From the NCBI RefSeq assembly GCF_012030425.1, contig NZ_JAAUVN010000003.1:372001-436000 (forward strand): a stretch of 64,000 nucleotides of DNA, read 5' to 3'. This DNA is from Sphingobacterium sp. B16(2022). Its GTDB lineage: Bacteria > Bacteroidota > Bacteroidia > Sphingobacteriales > Sphingobacteriaceae. Shown here piece after piece: positions 35,501 to 44,318 of this stretch. The position numbers were made by a program, and so were the translations under genes. A model generated the notes under the pieces. The model was given only the letters and a program-made list of their open reading frames with translations, was not told the origin of the DNA and did not search any database. Within the stretch, counting starts at the first letter, position 1. Every line of letters starts with the position of its first letter.

Positions 35501-35563
35501 GTCGATATCTTCATGATGCCTCCAACTCGTAATTATGGTCTTACTTTGAATGCAACTTTTTAA
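32504..35563 (+). CDS. SusC/RagA-family TonB-linked outer-membrane transporter
   Basis: The 1019 residues start with a signal peptide ending LHAQ (28), then a carboxypeptidase-regulatory-like domain (about 30-108), the plug start ESVVVTALGISRSQKSLTYS (about 110-129), plug segment ENISVLKGASAAALYGSQAA and a barrel ending NATF. No STN domain. The SusD gene begins 10 bases after the stop codon. No enzymes flank this pair, so its cargo cannot be guessed from context. Confidence 0.95.
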   Translation: MNSKLQTTLKILGIVPTMLFSASLLHAQNNQVKGTIVDSQSKAAIAGATIKVLGTSKASSTDANGVFQINVDDKNRILSISVIGYETKTVTLGPNETTINVSLVPQTQQLESVVVTALGISRSQKSLTYSTQQLKGDELNRVKSTNLANNLNGKVAGVNIASSSSGPGGSAKVVLRGNKSASGNNQVLYVVDGVPINNQTLGTQPDNVFGGQRDPGDPIAMINPEDVENISVLKGASAAALYGSQAANGVILITTKSGKGGRTTVNFSSSAQIEQATSLPEFQNQYGQGSGGKSSATSVSSWGEKSDQANFNNVDKFLRTGSNFTNSLTLSGGNEKNQTYFSYANTLAKGITPNNDMTRHNFNLKESAKFFDDKLTVEGSANYITQKLDNAPTSGFYYNPLVGLYLLPRSIDISPYKDFEKFNPSRNLYDQNWFTLSDDPTTQQNPWWIVNRNQNSSKRNRLLLNGSAKYQIAPWINVQARGSVDRTSEVWDRKIYAGTQNILARPNGGYNYTNTTITQQYGDLIANMNFNVNDKLQITGVVGTSITDWKTEGVDYTSGTAGLQYPNQFIIQNSTTPTPTGLSNNRRQLQSVFASANLSYDQWLYLDLTARNDWSSTLAFTESNSFFYPSVGLGVVLNDKLNMPDFVNMAKIRGSYAIVGNDLPPYTTLLTNNLNAYGVINLNDIAFLKGLKPEKTHSLEIGTEWRMWNNRLNVDVTYYKTNTKNQFFKIAASQASLYDQYAINAGDIQNQGVEALVSLDAIKNDNFTWTTSLNFTYNKNKIIKLDDRIKEFALTGDGRNNYASKFEVGGSFGDIYGQDFARDDQGRILVSADGTPQKNSNYTKLGNSNPIWQMGLNNSFSYKNFNLSFLIDGKFDYEVMSITQALLDGYGVSKASGDARANGGVTINGITAAGAEVTNVAAEKWYTTVGGMGPVSSQYIYDGTVVRLRELVLGYDFNLNDSFFKKLRVSAVGRNLFYFTKKAPFDPEVTMSTGNTLSGVDIFMMPPTRNYGLTLNATF

Positions 35564-35573
35564 TAAAACAACG

Positions 35574-37241
35574 ATGAAATACAATTTCAAAAATATAAGT
35601 AAGTTGATGTTAGCTTTTGTGGTACTTGGAAGTGCCATGAGCAGCTGTACAAAAAACTTCGAAGAATATAACAAAAACAACAACGGCCTGACAGATGAAG
35701 ACCTGGCTGCCGATGGAAAAGATTTAGTACTATTCTTCAAAACAGCACAGATGGCCATCTACAATTTTTCTGGAGGTGGTGATCCAAATTCATATCAACT
35801 TCAACAAAATTTGAATGCCGACGTATTCTCTGGTTATTTCATGTCCCCTACACCTTTCAATAGCGGTCAAAATAACCTGAATTACGCTATGGTAAATGGC
35901 TGGAATGGTGAACCCTTTAAAGTGCTTTACCTTGATGTGATCAAATCTATTGATAAACTACAAAAAAATGGATTGGATAAAAACTATCCAGCACTTGGCG
36001 GAGCCGCAAAAGTAATTAAGGTAGCTGCTGCTAATCGTGTAACTGATATTTACGGACCTATTCCATATAGCAAAGTAGGCACATCTGGAGATATTCCTTA
36101 TGATAAGCAAGCTGATCTTTACACTGCTTTTTTCAAAGAATTAGATGAAGCGACGGAGGCTTTAAAGTCATTTAATGCCCAAAGTCCAATGACCGACAAA
36201 ATTGAAGAGATCGATTTAGTATATCCGAATTTGGATAACCAAACACGTTTTAAGAACTGGTTAAAATTAGCTAACTCACTTCGCTTGCGTTTTGCTGTGC
36301 GTATTGTAAAAGTTGAACCTCAACTAGCAAAAGCACAAGCAGAGAAAGCGTTAGATCCAGCAAATGGTGGCGTTATTGAAGCGAATAGTGAAAACTTCAA
36401 AGTAAAAGTTCCTACAGACGGTACATTCAGCAATCCCCTTTGGTTTATTTCAAAGAATTGGGCAGATACCCGTATGAATGCTTCTTTACAGTCATACATG
36501 ACAGGTTACGGCGATCCACGTATTTCCAAATATATGGAGCCAGTACCAGTTGACAAACAGACAACCGGCTTCGCGGGCAAATACATTGGTATCCGTACAG
36601 GTGCAGCAGGTATTGAAAAAGACAAATACCAGATGTTATCAGCGCTTAATACGGGAGGAAGTACGCCGTCATTCACAGCAACCACTGCCCCAATTTTAAT
36701 GACTGCTGCTGAAGTCTATTTTTTACGTGCTGAAGGCGCATTGAGAGGTTGGGCAAATGTTGGTGGAACAGCAAAATCACTTTACGAAAAAGGTGTTGAA
36801 ACCTCTTTTGCACAATGGGGCGTAAGCGGTTTATCGGCCTATTTACAAGACAATACGAGTAAAGCTGCTGCTTACGTTGATCCATTCAATGCAAGCAATA
36901 ATGCAGCTGCACCAACTAACTTAACTATTCAATGGAATGATGCAGCCTCTAATGAAGAAAAGTTGGAACGTATTATTACACAAAAATGGTTAGCGATCTT
37001 CCCAGAAGGACAAGAAGCCTGGAGTGAGTTCCGTAGAACCGGATATCCAAAATTATTCCCTGTTGCGGTGAATAATAGCGCTGGTCTTATTGACACTAAG
37101 ATTCAGATCCGTCGTTTACCATTTCCACAAAATGAGTACAACACGAATGCAGCTGAGGTACAGAATGCCATTTCATTACTTGGCGGTGCTGATAACGGCG
37201 GTACACGTCTATGGTGGGATGTGAATAAAGGAAATTTTTAA
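35574..37241 (+). CDS. SusD-like surface lipoprotein (partner of SusC 32504-35563)
   Basis: The 555-residue protein has a lipoprotein signal (AMSSC, Cys24). Its pattern is SusD-like_2: NGLTDEDLAADGKD near the start, RVTDIYGPIPYSKVG (about 155-169), AWSEFRRTGYPKLFPV (about 482-497) and a C-terminus ending WWDVNKGNF. I use the ATG at 35574; an upstream ATG at 35550 lies within the SusC gene and lacks a signal sequence directly after it. A terminator follows at 37261-37298. Confidence 0.92.
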   Translation: MKYNFKNISKLMLAFVVLGSAMSSCTKNFEEYNKNNNGLTDEDLAADGKDLVLFFKTAQMAIYNFSGGGDPNSYQLQQNLNADVFSGYFMSPTPFNSGQNNLNYAMVNGWNGEPFKVLYLDVIKSIDKLQKNGLDKNYPALGGAAKVIKVAAANRVTDIYGPIPYSKVGTSGDIPYDKQADLYTAFFKELDEATEALKSFNAQSPMTDKIEEIDLVYPNLDNQTRFKNWLKLANSLRLRFAVRIVKVEPQLAKAQAEKALDPANGGVIEANSENFKVKVPTDGTFSNPLWFISKNWADTRMNASLQSYMTGYGDPRISKYMEPVPVDKQTTGFAGKYIGIRTGAAGIEKDKYQMLSALNTGGSTPSFTATTAPILMTAAEVYFLRAEGALRGWANVGGTAKSLYEKGVETSFAQWGVSGLSAYLQDNTSKAAAYVDPFNASNNAAAPTNLTIQWNDAASNEEKLERIITQKWLAIFPEGQEAWSEFRRTGYPKLFPVAVNNSAGLIDTKIQIRRLPFPQNEYNTNAAEVQNAISLLGGADNGGTRLWWDVNKGNF

Positions 37242-37260
37242 TCAACATCTTATCCTATTT

Positions 37261-37298
37261 AAAGGCTGCCTCTTCAATAAAGGGGCAGCCTTTTTTAT
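37261..37298 (+). terminator. Terminator after SusD
   Basis: AAAGGCTGCC and GGCAGCCTTT form a 10-bp stem followed by TTTT. Confidence 0.9.
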
Positions 37299-37438
37299 TA
37301 ATATGCGAAAAAAATATCTGATACCACATCACCGGACTAAATACTCCTTTTTAATTAACATATACAACAACTTTAGCAATCATCTATACTATTTTGCTAA
37401 ATTTTTAAGTAAAATCCTTAAATTAGCAAAGTAGAAGA

Positions 37439-39544
37439 ATGGCTGATTTATCTTTAATAACCCCAATAGAATATCTGAAAGGCGTAGGCCCTCAGAAAGC
37501 TGATGTAATTAAAAAAGAATTGCAAATTTTCACCATTGGTGATCTGCTTAGTTATTACCCTTTTCGCTATATTGACCGTACCGTATTTCATAAAATAAGA
37601 CAACTGGATGCCGATATGTATTCGGCCCAAGTATTAGGGAGACTTATTGGGCTTAAAGAAGTTGGTGAAAAAAGAGCAAAACGTTTGGTTGGACAATTCA
37701 AAGATGAAACAGGGAGCATCGAACTGGTGTGGTTCCAATCGATCACCTGGTTACAGAAATCATTAAAAGTAGGTTCGGCCTATGTGCTCTATGGCAAACC
37801 ATCTGTATTTAACGGACAGATATCGATCACACATCCCGAAATGGAACCTTATCAAGCTCAAGTAAAAAACCTGGGTAATATGACTTTGCAACCTGTCTAC
37901 TCCTCCACTGAGAAACTGAAGAAGTTCAACTTGGACAGTAAAGGGATTCAAAAATTACAGCAGACTGCTTTAGAAACCGTATTTCGTCAACTCACTGAAC
38001 AGCTACCAGCTTATTTATTGGCCAAGCATCAATTGATGGACCAAGTCAGAGCCACTGTTGCGATTCATTTTCCACAGAGTCAAGAGGAACTGACGCAGGC
38101 CATAAAACGTATCAAATTTGAAGAATTATTCTATATTCAGCTCAAATTACTAAAAAATAAACAGCTCAATACTAAAAAATTCAGGGGACAGATTTTCTCT
38201 AAAGTCGGCGACAAATTCAATACCTTTTTCAAAGAACGGATTCCTTTTCCGTTGACCAACGCACAGAAACGTGTCGTCAAAGAGATCAGACAGGATACTG
38301 TTACCGGCGCACAAATGAATCGTTTGGTGCAGGGCGATGTGGGATCTGGGAAAACAGTGGTTGCACTTTTAACTATGCTTTTGGCCATAGACAACGGTTT
38401 TCAAGCTTGCATGATGGCACCAACAGAAATATTAGCAACCCAACATTATACGGGGCTAAAAGAGTTACTGGGAGAGGATATCTGCAATATTAAATTGTTA
38501 ACAGGCTCTACGAGTACTAAGCAACGCCGTATCATACATGAAGAATTGGAAAATGGTTCGTTGGATATCCTGATAGGAACCCATGCCTTAATTGAAGACA
38601 AAGTCAAATTTAAGAATTTAGGTTTTGTTGTTATTGACGAACAACACCGGTTTGGAGTTGAACAGCGCGCTAAACTTTGGCGTAAAAATAGCATTCCACC
38701 ACATATGCTCGTGATGACCGCTACCCCTATTCCGCGTACTTTGGCAATGACTATGTATGGCGATTTGGACATTTCGGTTATCGACGAACTCCCTGCGGGA
38801 AGAAAACCGATTAAGACAGTTCATTTTTTCGAGAGCTCCAGATTGCGCATGTTTGGTCTTATCCGTGAAGAAATAGCAAAGGGGAGACAGGTGTATGTTG
38901 TATTTCCACTGATCAAGGAAAGTGAGAAACTAGACTTATTATACTTAGAAGCAGGTCTGGAAAATATCCAACGTGAATTTCCGCTTCCTGAATTTAAGAT
39001 CAGTATTGTCCATGGCAAGATGCCTGTCAAAGATAAGGATTTTGAGATGCAACGTTTTGTGAAACATGAAACCCAGATTATGGTTGCAACAACCGTAATT
39101 GAAGTCGGTGTTAATGTTCCCAATGCTTCTGTCATGATTATTGAAAACTCGGAACGATTTGGTTTATCTCAGCTCCATCAGTTGAGAGGACGGGTTGGCC
39201 GTGGTGCAGAGCAATCGTTCTGTATCTTAATGTCAAGTAATAAGTTGAGCAAGGAAGGGAAGTTGCGATTGAATACAATGGTACGAACAAATGATGGATT
39301 CGAAATCGCAGAAGTTGATTTAGAACTTCGTGGTCCGGGCGATATTTCAGGTACGCAACAATCTGGTGTACTGGAATTAAAATTGGCCAACCTTGCAACA
39401 GACCAACAGCTTCTGTCAGAAGCCCGAAATTCTGTTATTGATATCTTCAAGGAAGATCCAGAAATGACAGAAGAACGTCATGCATCACTCAGACAATACC
39501 TCGCTAGAAAAACGGACGGTATTGCATGGGATAAGATCTCATAA
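37439..39544 (+). CDS. recG: ATP-dependent DNA helicase RecG
   Basis: RecG remodels stalled replication forks and Holliday junctions. The 701 residues have the family's full length: an N-terminal wedge/OB domain (about 60-150), Walker A QGDVGSGKT (298-306), the DEQH Walker B (401-404), motif III TATPIPRT and the C-terminal helicase lobe with QLRGRVGRG and the TRG region (FEIAEVDLELRGPGDISG, about 620-637). It appears to be a single gene flanked by unrelated genes on the same strand. Confidence 0.97.
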   Translation: MADLSLITPIEYLKGVGPQKADVIKKELQIFTIGDLLSYYPFRYIDRTVFHKIRQLDADMYSAQVLGRLIGLKEVGEKRAKRLVGQFKDETGSIELVWFQSITWLQKSLKVGSAYVLYGKPSVFNGQISITHPEMEPYQAQVKNLGNMTLQPVYSSTEKLKKFNLDSKGIQKLQQTALETVFRQLTEQLPAYLLAKHQLMDQVRATVAIHFPQSQEELTQAIKRIKFEELFYIQLKLLKNKQLNTKKFRGQIFSKVGDKFNTFFKERIPFPLTNAQKRVVKEIRQDTVTGAQMNRLVQGDVGSGKTVVALLTMLLAIDNGFQACMMAPTEILATQHYTGLKELLGEDICNIKLLTGSTSTKQRRIIHEELENGSLDILIGTHALIEDKVKFKNLGFVVIDEQHRFGVEQRAKLWRKNSIPPHMLVMTATPIPRTLAMTMYGDLDISVIDELPAGRKPIKTVHFFESSRLRMFGLIREEIAKGRQVYVVFPLIKESEKLDLLYLEAGLENIQREFPLPEFKISIVHGKMPVKDKDFEMQRFVKHETQIMVATTVIEVGVNVPNASVMIIENSERFGLSQLHQLRGRVGRGAEQSFCILMSSNKLSKEGKLRLNTMVRTNDGFEIAEVDLELRGPGDISGTQQSGVLELKLANLATDQQLLSEARNSVIDIFKEDPEMTEERHASLRQYLARKTDGIAWDKIS

Positions 39545-39646
39545 AGTACTTATCTCCCTCCTATTCCATTATGCATTAGTCTATAAGCTTCTTTAATAAA
39601 ATTATAGGATCCGCTTTTGGCATAAAACAATTAAACTAAAAACGAT

Positions 39647-39654
39647 TATCTTTG
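39647..39654 (+). promoter_or_regulatory. -7 box candidate upstream of hflX
   Basis: TATCTTTG matches TANNTTTG exactly. The nearest TTTG upstream is 27 bases away, beyond the usual 17-23, so the -33 box is uncertain. The resulting leader would be about 110 bases. Confidence 0.45.
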
Positions 39655-39770
39655 TATTATTATTGAGTCATCGTGCTATGACGTCACATCATTTTCACGT
39701 CTTTTTGCAGTGCCCCTGGGCCTACTCATGCAAAATCTTAATAAGCAATACAAAATTAGAATAGAAAACA

Positions 39771-40958
39771 ATGGCAAAAATCAAAATATACGACACCGCA
39801 GTAAGACCCGAAACAGCTTTACTCGTGAGTGTAATTCCTCAGGGATTAAGCGAGGAAAAAGCACACGAGTATCTTGAAGAATTAGAATTTTTAGTTCAAA
39901 CTGCAGGCGGGATAACAAAAGGTATTATCACGCAAAAATTAACTTATCCAGATCGCTCTACCTATGTAGGGGCAGGAAAATTGGAAGATATTAAAGCTTT
40001 TGTTATCGCAGAAGAAATTGATATGGTCGTTTTTGATGATGAATTATCTCCTTCTCAATTACGTAATATCGAACGTGAGCTTCAAGTTAAAATATTAGAC
40101 AGATCAAATTTAATTTTAGATATTTTTGCAAGCCACGCTAAAAGTGCGCAAGCAAAAACACAAGTTGAATTAGCACAATTACAGTATTTATTACCCAGGT
40201 TGACAAGATTATGGACCCACTTGGAACGCCAACGTGGTGGTATTGGTATGCGTGGTCCTGGTGAAAGTCAGATTGAAACTGATAGACGTATTATTTTAAA
40301 TAAAATAACTGTTTTAAAAGAACGTCTTGATCTGATTGACAAACAGAATGAAACACAACGTAAAAATCGGGGTGAAATGATACGTGTTGCTTTAGTCGGC
40401 TATACCAATGTCGGGAAATCAACCATCATGAACATGATTTCAAAATCGGATGTTTTGATTGAAAACAAATTATTTGCAACATTAGATACAACCGTTCGTA
40501 AAGTAGTGATTGATAATTTACCATTCTTATTATCCGATACTGTAGGTTTTATCCGTAAACTTCCCCATCATTTAGTTGAATGTTTTAAATCAACATTAGA
40601 CGAAGTTCGCGAAGCGGATGTATTGATTCATGCGGTTGATATTTCACACCCAAATTTTGAAGATCATATTATCGCTGTTAATGAGACATTGAAAGATATT
40701 GGAGCTTTAGATAAACCAATCATTACGGTATTCAATAAAATTGATGCTTATGTACCGACAGTTGAAGAGGGTGAAGAAGGTGAAAAAACAGTAACATTGG
40801 AAGATTTTGAAAACAGCTGGATGGCCAAGAATGCTGATCCAGCAATCTTCATTTCAGCTACAAATAAAACAAACTTAGAGGAATTTAAACAAAAATTATA
40901 CGATATCATTGTGGAAATTCACCGTGAAAGATATCCTTATAATAATTTGCTTTACTAA
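39771..40958 (+). CDS. hflX: GTPase HflX
   Basis: HflX is a ribosome-associated GTPase that helps split or rescue stalled ribosomes. The 395-residue protein has the N-terminal HflX domain (TYVGAGKLEDIK at 64-75), the Gly-rich linker RGGIGMRGPGESQIETDRR (155-173) and the G domain: G1 GYTNVGKST (210-218), G3 DTVGFIRKLPHHL and G4 NKID. The acidic VEEGEEGEKTV insert near residue 328 sits between G4 and G5. It is followed by a long hairpin and lipB. Confidence 0.97.
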   Translation: MAKIKIYDTAVRPETALLVSVIPQGLSEEKAHEYLEELEFLVQTAGGITKGIITQKLTYPDRSTYVGAGKLEDIKAFVIAEEIDMVVFDDELSPSQLRNIERELQVKILDRSNLILDIFASHAKSAQAKTQVELAQLQYLLPRLTRLWTHLERQRGGIGMRGPGESQIETDRRIILNKITVLKERLDLIDKQNETQRKNRGEMIRVALVGYTNVGKSTIMNMISKSDVLIENKLFATLDTTVRKVVIDNLPFLLSDTVGFIRKLPHHLVECFKSTLDEVREADVLIHAVDISHPNFEDHIIAVNETLKDIGALDKPIITVFNKIDAYVPTVEEGEEGEKTVTLEDFENSWMAKNADPAIFISATNKTNLEEFKQKLYDIIVEIHRERYPYNNLLY

Positions 40959-40977
40959 TCCGAATTTATAAGTACTT

Positions 40978-41028
40978 AAAGTACGCTTGAAAAACAGGTT
41001 ATATCCAATGTAAAATCAAGCGTGCTTT
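40978..41028 (+). terminator. Long hairpin between hflX and lipB
   Basis: AAAGTACGCTTGA and TCAAGCGTGCTTT pair with one G-T wobble around a 25-base loop. The T tract is weak, so this may be a terminator or a processing site. Confidence 0.45.
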
Positions 41029-41070
41029 AATCATTTCAAACTGGGCTAAAACGCATATAGCCACATCACT

Positions 41071-41769
41071 ATGCAAAATAAAAAAGTAACCTTTATCGAT
41101 TGGGGCTTGGTTGACTATCAAGAAGCCTGGGATAGACAAGAAGAGATTTTTAATAAAACCTTAGCTGTAAAACATGAAAACCGGGTTAACAGCACAGAAC
41201 TTCCAACGGAAAACTTTTTAATTTTCAACGAGCACCCTCATGTATATACCTTAGGGAAATCTGGGAAACCTGAACATCTTTTATTGGATGAAAAAGCGCT
41301 CGAAGAGAAAGAAGCAACCTACTATAAGATCAACCGTGGCGGTGATATTACCTATCATGGTCCTGGTCAGATTGTTGGATACCCAATTCTGGATTTAGAT
41401 AATTTCTTTACCGATATTCATCTTTATCTACGCACGTTAGAAGAGGCGATCATCCTAACCCTAAATGATTATGGAATTCAGGCAGGAAGATACCCAAGTT
41501 TTACAGGTGTATGGATCGATGGGGACAACGAAAAGGCACGGAAAATCTGCGCGATGGGTGTCCGCGCAAGCCGATGGGTAACCATGCATGGATTTGCATT
41601 CAATGTAAATGCCGATCTAAGCTATTTTGGAAATATTGTACCCTGTGGTATAGACGACAAAGACGTTACCTCTATGGAGCGAGAACTGGGCTATAAACCC
41701 AATATTAACGAAGTAAAAGATAAGCTAAAAGGGCATATCGCCAATCTCTTCGCTATGGAATTGGTTTAA
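41071..41769 (+). CDS. lipB: Octanoyltransferase LipB
   Basis: LipB moves octanoyl groups from acyl carrier protein to lipoyl domains of 2-oxoacid dehydrogenases in the cytoplasm. The 232 residues contain RGGDITYHGPGQ (89-100), TGVWID (145-150), the catalytic Lys158 in RKICAMGVRASRWVTMHGFAFN (quoted in part) and the acyl-accepting Cys192 in VPCGI. Length is normal for Bacteroidota. LipA is not in the window. A terminator follows directly. Confidence 0.96.
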   Translation: MQNKKVTFIDWGLVDYQEAWDRQEEIFNKTLAVKHENRVNSTELPTENFLIFNEHPHVYTLGKSGKPEHLLLDEKALEEKEATYYKINRGGDITYHGPGQIVGYPILDLDNFFTDIHLYLRTLEEAIILTLNDYGIQAGRYPSFTGVWIDGDNEKARKICAMGVRASRWVTMHGFAFNVNADLSYFGNIVPCGIDDKDVTSMERELGYKPNINEVKDKLKGHIANLFAMELV

Positions 41770-41770
41770 A

Positions 41771-41812
41771 ATAAAAAAGGACTTACAAAAGCTTCAGGTC
41801 CTTTTTTATTTT
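41771..41812. terminator. Bidirectional terminator between lipB and the convergent SH3-like gene
   Basis: AAAAAAGGAC and GTCCTTTTTT pair around a 14-base loop, with A and T tracts on both sides, so it can serve both convergent genes. Confidence 0.85.
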
Positions 41813-41829
41813 ATCTTTAATTGACTTTT

Positions 41830-43050
41830 CTAACAATAAAACATACATTCATAACGGACGGCTTTTCCATTTTCAAAAGTGATCATAAATAGGCCTGCGT
41901 CACCATCGGGGATTCGATAAACATGCGGGGCACCGATCCAGTCGGTCGAAACCAGATGTCCAAAATGTTTCACAAATTCCTTTTCATCATAATTCATATC
42001 GATTCGCTCCTCTCCCATCCACAAGGCTAGCTCATTGCTGAGGGTAACCTGATATACGGACCCAAAAACTTTTCCCTTGACATTTTCTTCAAATGCCACG
42101 ATATTATTATCAGATCGATAATAATATACAGGTTCCCAACCGCATTCGGGCATATCCGGAATAACCGATACTTTTTGCATCTGAAGTTGCTTCATCTGAC
42201 TTTCTGTTATCTTCCCATCATAAAGAAGCAACCCCTTCCAATCGAAATGCATCCGTAAAGATGTCACCTGCTTCTCCACCACATCGAATGCCGGACGAAC
42301 TTGAAACCAATCTGCCAGATACAATTCAAAATCAATATCAACTTTCGGGTCCTGTAATCCAGCATTTTCGAATGACTCTTTCCAAAATGTCAATGCCTGT
42401 TTTAATTTTTTATCATCGGTCCAGGCAATTTCCCGGAGTCTTCCTACCCATAAAATTTCCTGTTTTTGATCCTTACCTTTTACTTTGAGATATTCTTTTA
42501 ACACTTTATCATAGGTCAATTCCGCACCTAGAAATTTTGCCTGAATGAATTCTGGTCTCTCATGAAAGTGATCACCCACATATACCCAACCGTCCGTGTA
42601 GAGCGGAAAGTAATCGATACAGACCAGCTCATTGAGTCTTGCTCTTCTTACTGCAGTGCTTGAAACATCTGGAGCTTTACGCACCCGTAATTCCGATACC
42701 TGAACAAAAAAATGAGGGCACTGGCTTCCTTGTGTACCCCGATAGAAATATTGCGCAGGTTCACCCGCTGATCGCTTACCAAACATTGCCCGTTGGAGAG
42801 GTTGCTTCATTATAAACCCAATATCCCCATTACTCACCTGCACCTTATATTGTGTTTTTGTAGAGTCCAAAACATATACAGGAGCTTCCGTCGGAAATAT
42901 CCCCAGCAGATCCATTTTGTTATTTTCGGTTCGATAGAGATGCCCCCATTCTGAAGTGTAAACAGGACGATCACCGGCCGATTGAGCAACAGTATCAAGT
43001 GTTGTAAAACAAAGTAACACAGCAAACAAACGATATAGTCTTCCCAACAT
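41830..43050 (-). CDS. Secreted protein with SH3-like domain, function unknown
   Basis: The 406 residues start with a signal peptide ending TVAQ (23). Residues about 30-85 and 110-175 read like bacterial SH3 modules (VSELRVRKAPDVSSTAVRRA, then DGWVYVGDH), which often bind peptidoglycan. The C-terminal part (about 180-406) is rich in Trp and acidic residues, contains no enzyme motif I know, and ends with Cys (RYECMFYC). It is convergent with lipB and monocistronic. Function unknown. Confidence 0.75.
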   Translation of the reverse strand: MLGRLYRLFAVLLCFTTLDTVAQSAGDRPVYTSEWGHLYRTENNKMDLLGIFPTEAPVYVLDSTKTQYKVQVSNGDIGFIMKQPLQRAMFGKRSAGEPAQYFYRGTQGSQCPHFFVQVSELRVRKAPDVSSTAVRRARLNELVCIDYFPLYTDGWVYVGDHFHERPEFIQAKFLGAELTYDKVLKEYLKVKGKDQKQEILWVGRLREIAWTDDKKLKQALTFWKESFENAGLQDPKVDIDFELYLADWFQVRPAFDVVEKQVTSLRMHFDWKGLLLYDGKITESQMKQLQMQKVSVIPDMPECGWEPVYYYRSDNNIVAFEENVKGKVFGSVYQVTLSNELALWMGEERIDMNYDEKEFVKHFGHLVSTDWIGAPHVYRIPDGDAGLFMITFENGKAVRYECMFYC

Positions 43051-43268
43051 AAATATGGTATTATTAATTATTAAAAGATCTTAGCAATAATAATTCTTAT
43101 ATTCGACAGTTCACCTCCATGAGACAAAAATAAACGAAAACCACGGCAATAAAATCACTTGAATCCGTTATTTTTTTAAAATTATAATAACGAAATATTG
43201 TACTATACAAATTTTCTTGAGTCAATATTGGCCTAATTTATAGAAATCAGGTGCAATGATACCCGACC
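43051..43268. other. Intergenic, AT-rich
   Basis: I see no gene, hairpin or promoter with both boxes here. Confidence 0.4.
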
Positions 43269-43661
43269 CTATTCTTTTTCCAAGAAACCAATTTGCTTTT
43301 CAAGGGCAAGAATTGTCTTCTCTTGTGTTCTTATCGTCTGTTCCAAAGCATTGATCACTTTATTCATTGCCTCGTCCATCTTAATTGCATTATCATCTGG
43401 GCGCTGCTTGGAATGTTCAAGAGAAACCCTTTCATCACCGTTACTGTTCCTATACATTTCACCTGTACCCATCAGTAACCAGGTTGGACATATATCATTA
43501 TATTTAGTTAAGATCGCTATCATTGCATCCGAACTAAGTGCTGAAAATTTTTGAACGCCTTTAAAATTAGCATAAGAAAATCCCAAGCCTTCAAAAAAAA
43601 TAGCTTTGCTTATCCCCTTACTTTCTGCAATTAATAACACACGTTCTTTAACTCCCGACAT
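43269..43661 (-). CDS. Repressor-like helix-turn-helix protein with C-terminal coiled coil (a)
   Basis: The 130-residue protein has a DNA-binding domain of the Bacteroidota phage-repressor type at about 1-70 (ERVLLIAESKGISKAIFFEGLGF..., then CPTWLLMGTGEMYR, the usual end of this domain). A charged linker follows and a predicted coiled coil (KVINALEQTIRTQEKTILALEKQIGFLE) closes the protein, probably for dimerisation. There is no peptidase S24 domain. It lies 139 bases downstream of a paralogue with the same architecture. Targets are unknown. Confidence 0.8.
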   Translation of the reverse strand: MSGVKERVLLIAESKGISKAIFFEGLGFSYANFKGVQKFSALSSDAMIAILTKYNDICPTWLLMGTGEMYRNSNGDERVSLEHSKQRPDDNAIKMDEAMNKVINALEQTIRTQEKTILALEKQIGFLEKE

Positions 43662-43800
43662 GATTTCTCTTTTTTAACCTATACTTTATGATGCAACACA
43701 GCGCTCTCATCATTATAACCTCTTAACTCGCAATTTCTGCGTGTTATTTTACGCTATTTCAATATTACTTTATCCCTACTTAAATATCACCCCGTATGGG

Positions 43801-44217
43801 TTACTCCTTTTTTGACGATGTATTTTCCTGTTCGTAAACTGATAATTGTCGCTCCATGAAGGAAATTATCTTTTCCTGGGATTTAATTGTTGCATTTTGA
43901 GATGCTATTACTTGATGTAAGGCATTAATTACAGCATTACTAATGCCTTCCTGTTCGGCTGTTAAGTAGGTCTCATTAAATTCTTTAACGATTGATTTAG
44001 CACATAACATAGCTCCTTCACCTCTTAGTAACCATTCTGCTGAATAATCGGGATAATTTTCTAACAAGCTGATTAGCCACTTTGATTGAATATCTGTCCC
44101 GTTGTTCAGGGCTCTTGTAAAAACGCCTTTACTGGCCCCAATAGTAGCTTCTAAAGCAGAAACACTCATACCTTCCCGATCAGCAACAAGCTTAATTCTC
44201 TTCAAATAATCACTCAT
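43801..44217 (-). CDS. Repressor-like helix-turn-helix protein with C-terminal coiled coil (b)
   Basis: This 138-residue paralogue of the gene at 43269-43661 has the helix-turn-helix part (KRIKLVADREGMSVSALEAT..., ending SAEWLLRGEGAM), then a helical tail (VINALHQVIASQNATIKSQEKIISFMERQL). It is divergent from the unknown gene at 44319, and the 101 bases between hold a direct repeat and promoter boxes, so it probably controls both genes. The -7 box TAAATTTG at 44223-44230 is only 6 bases from the start codon, implying an almost leaderless message. Confidence 0.82.
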   Translation of the reverse strand: MSDYLKRIKLVADREGMSVSALEATIGASKGVFTRALNNGTDIQSKWLISLLENYPDYSAEWLLRGEGAMLCAKSIVKEFNETYLTAEQEGISNAVINALHQVIASQNATIKSQEKIISFMERQLSVYEQENTSSKKE

Positions 44218-44232
44218 ATGTGCAAATTTAAT

Positions 44233-44263
44233 CTTAAAATAATTTGTTTTGACTTAAAATAAT
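44233..44263. repeat. Direct repeat, candidate operator of the repressor
   Basis: CTTAAAATAAT occurs at 44233-44243 and 44253-44263, exactly 20 bp apart or two helical turns. It overlaps the -33 box of the promoter toward 44319. Confidence 0.55.
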
Positions 44264-44279
44264 CCCTAAATTAGTTTTA
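44248..44279 (+). promoter_or_regulatory. Promoter of the unknown gene at 44319
   Basis: TTTG (44248-44251), 20 bases, then TAGTTTTA (44272-44279), seven of eight positions of the -7 consensus with correct spacing. Confidence 0.5.
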
Positions 44280-44318
44280 TGAAGATAATTAAAACCATTT
44301 TAAACCAAAATTTCCATT

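Noticed and set aside
43269..44217. Phage remnant or prophage end
   Set aside because: The two repressor-like genes look phage-derived, but there is no integrase, structural gene, attachment repeat or lysis gene nearby.
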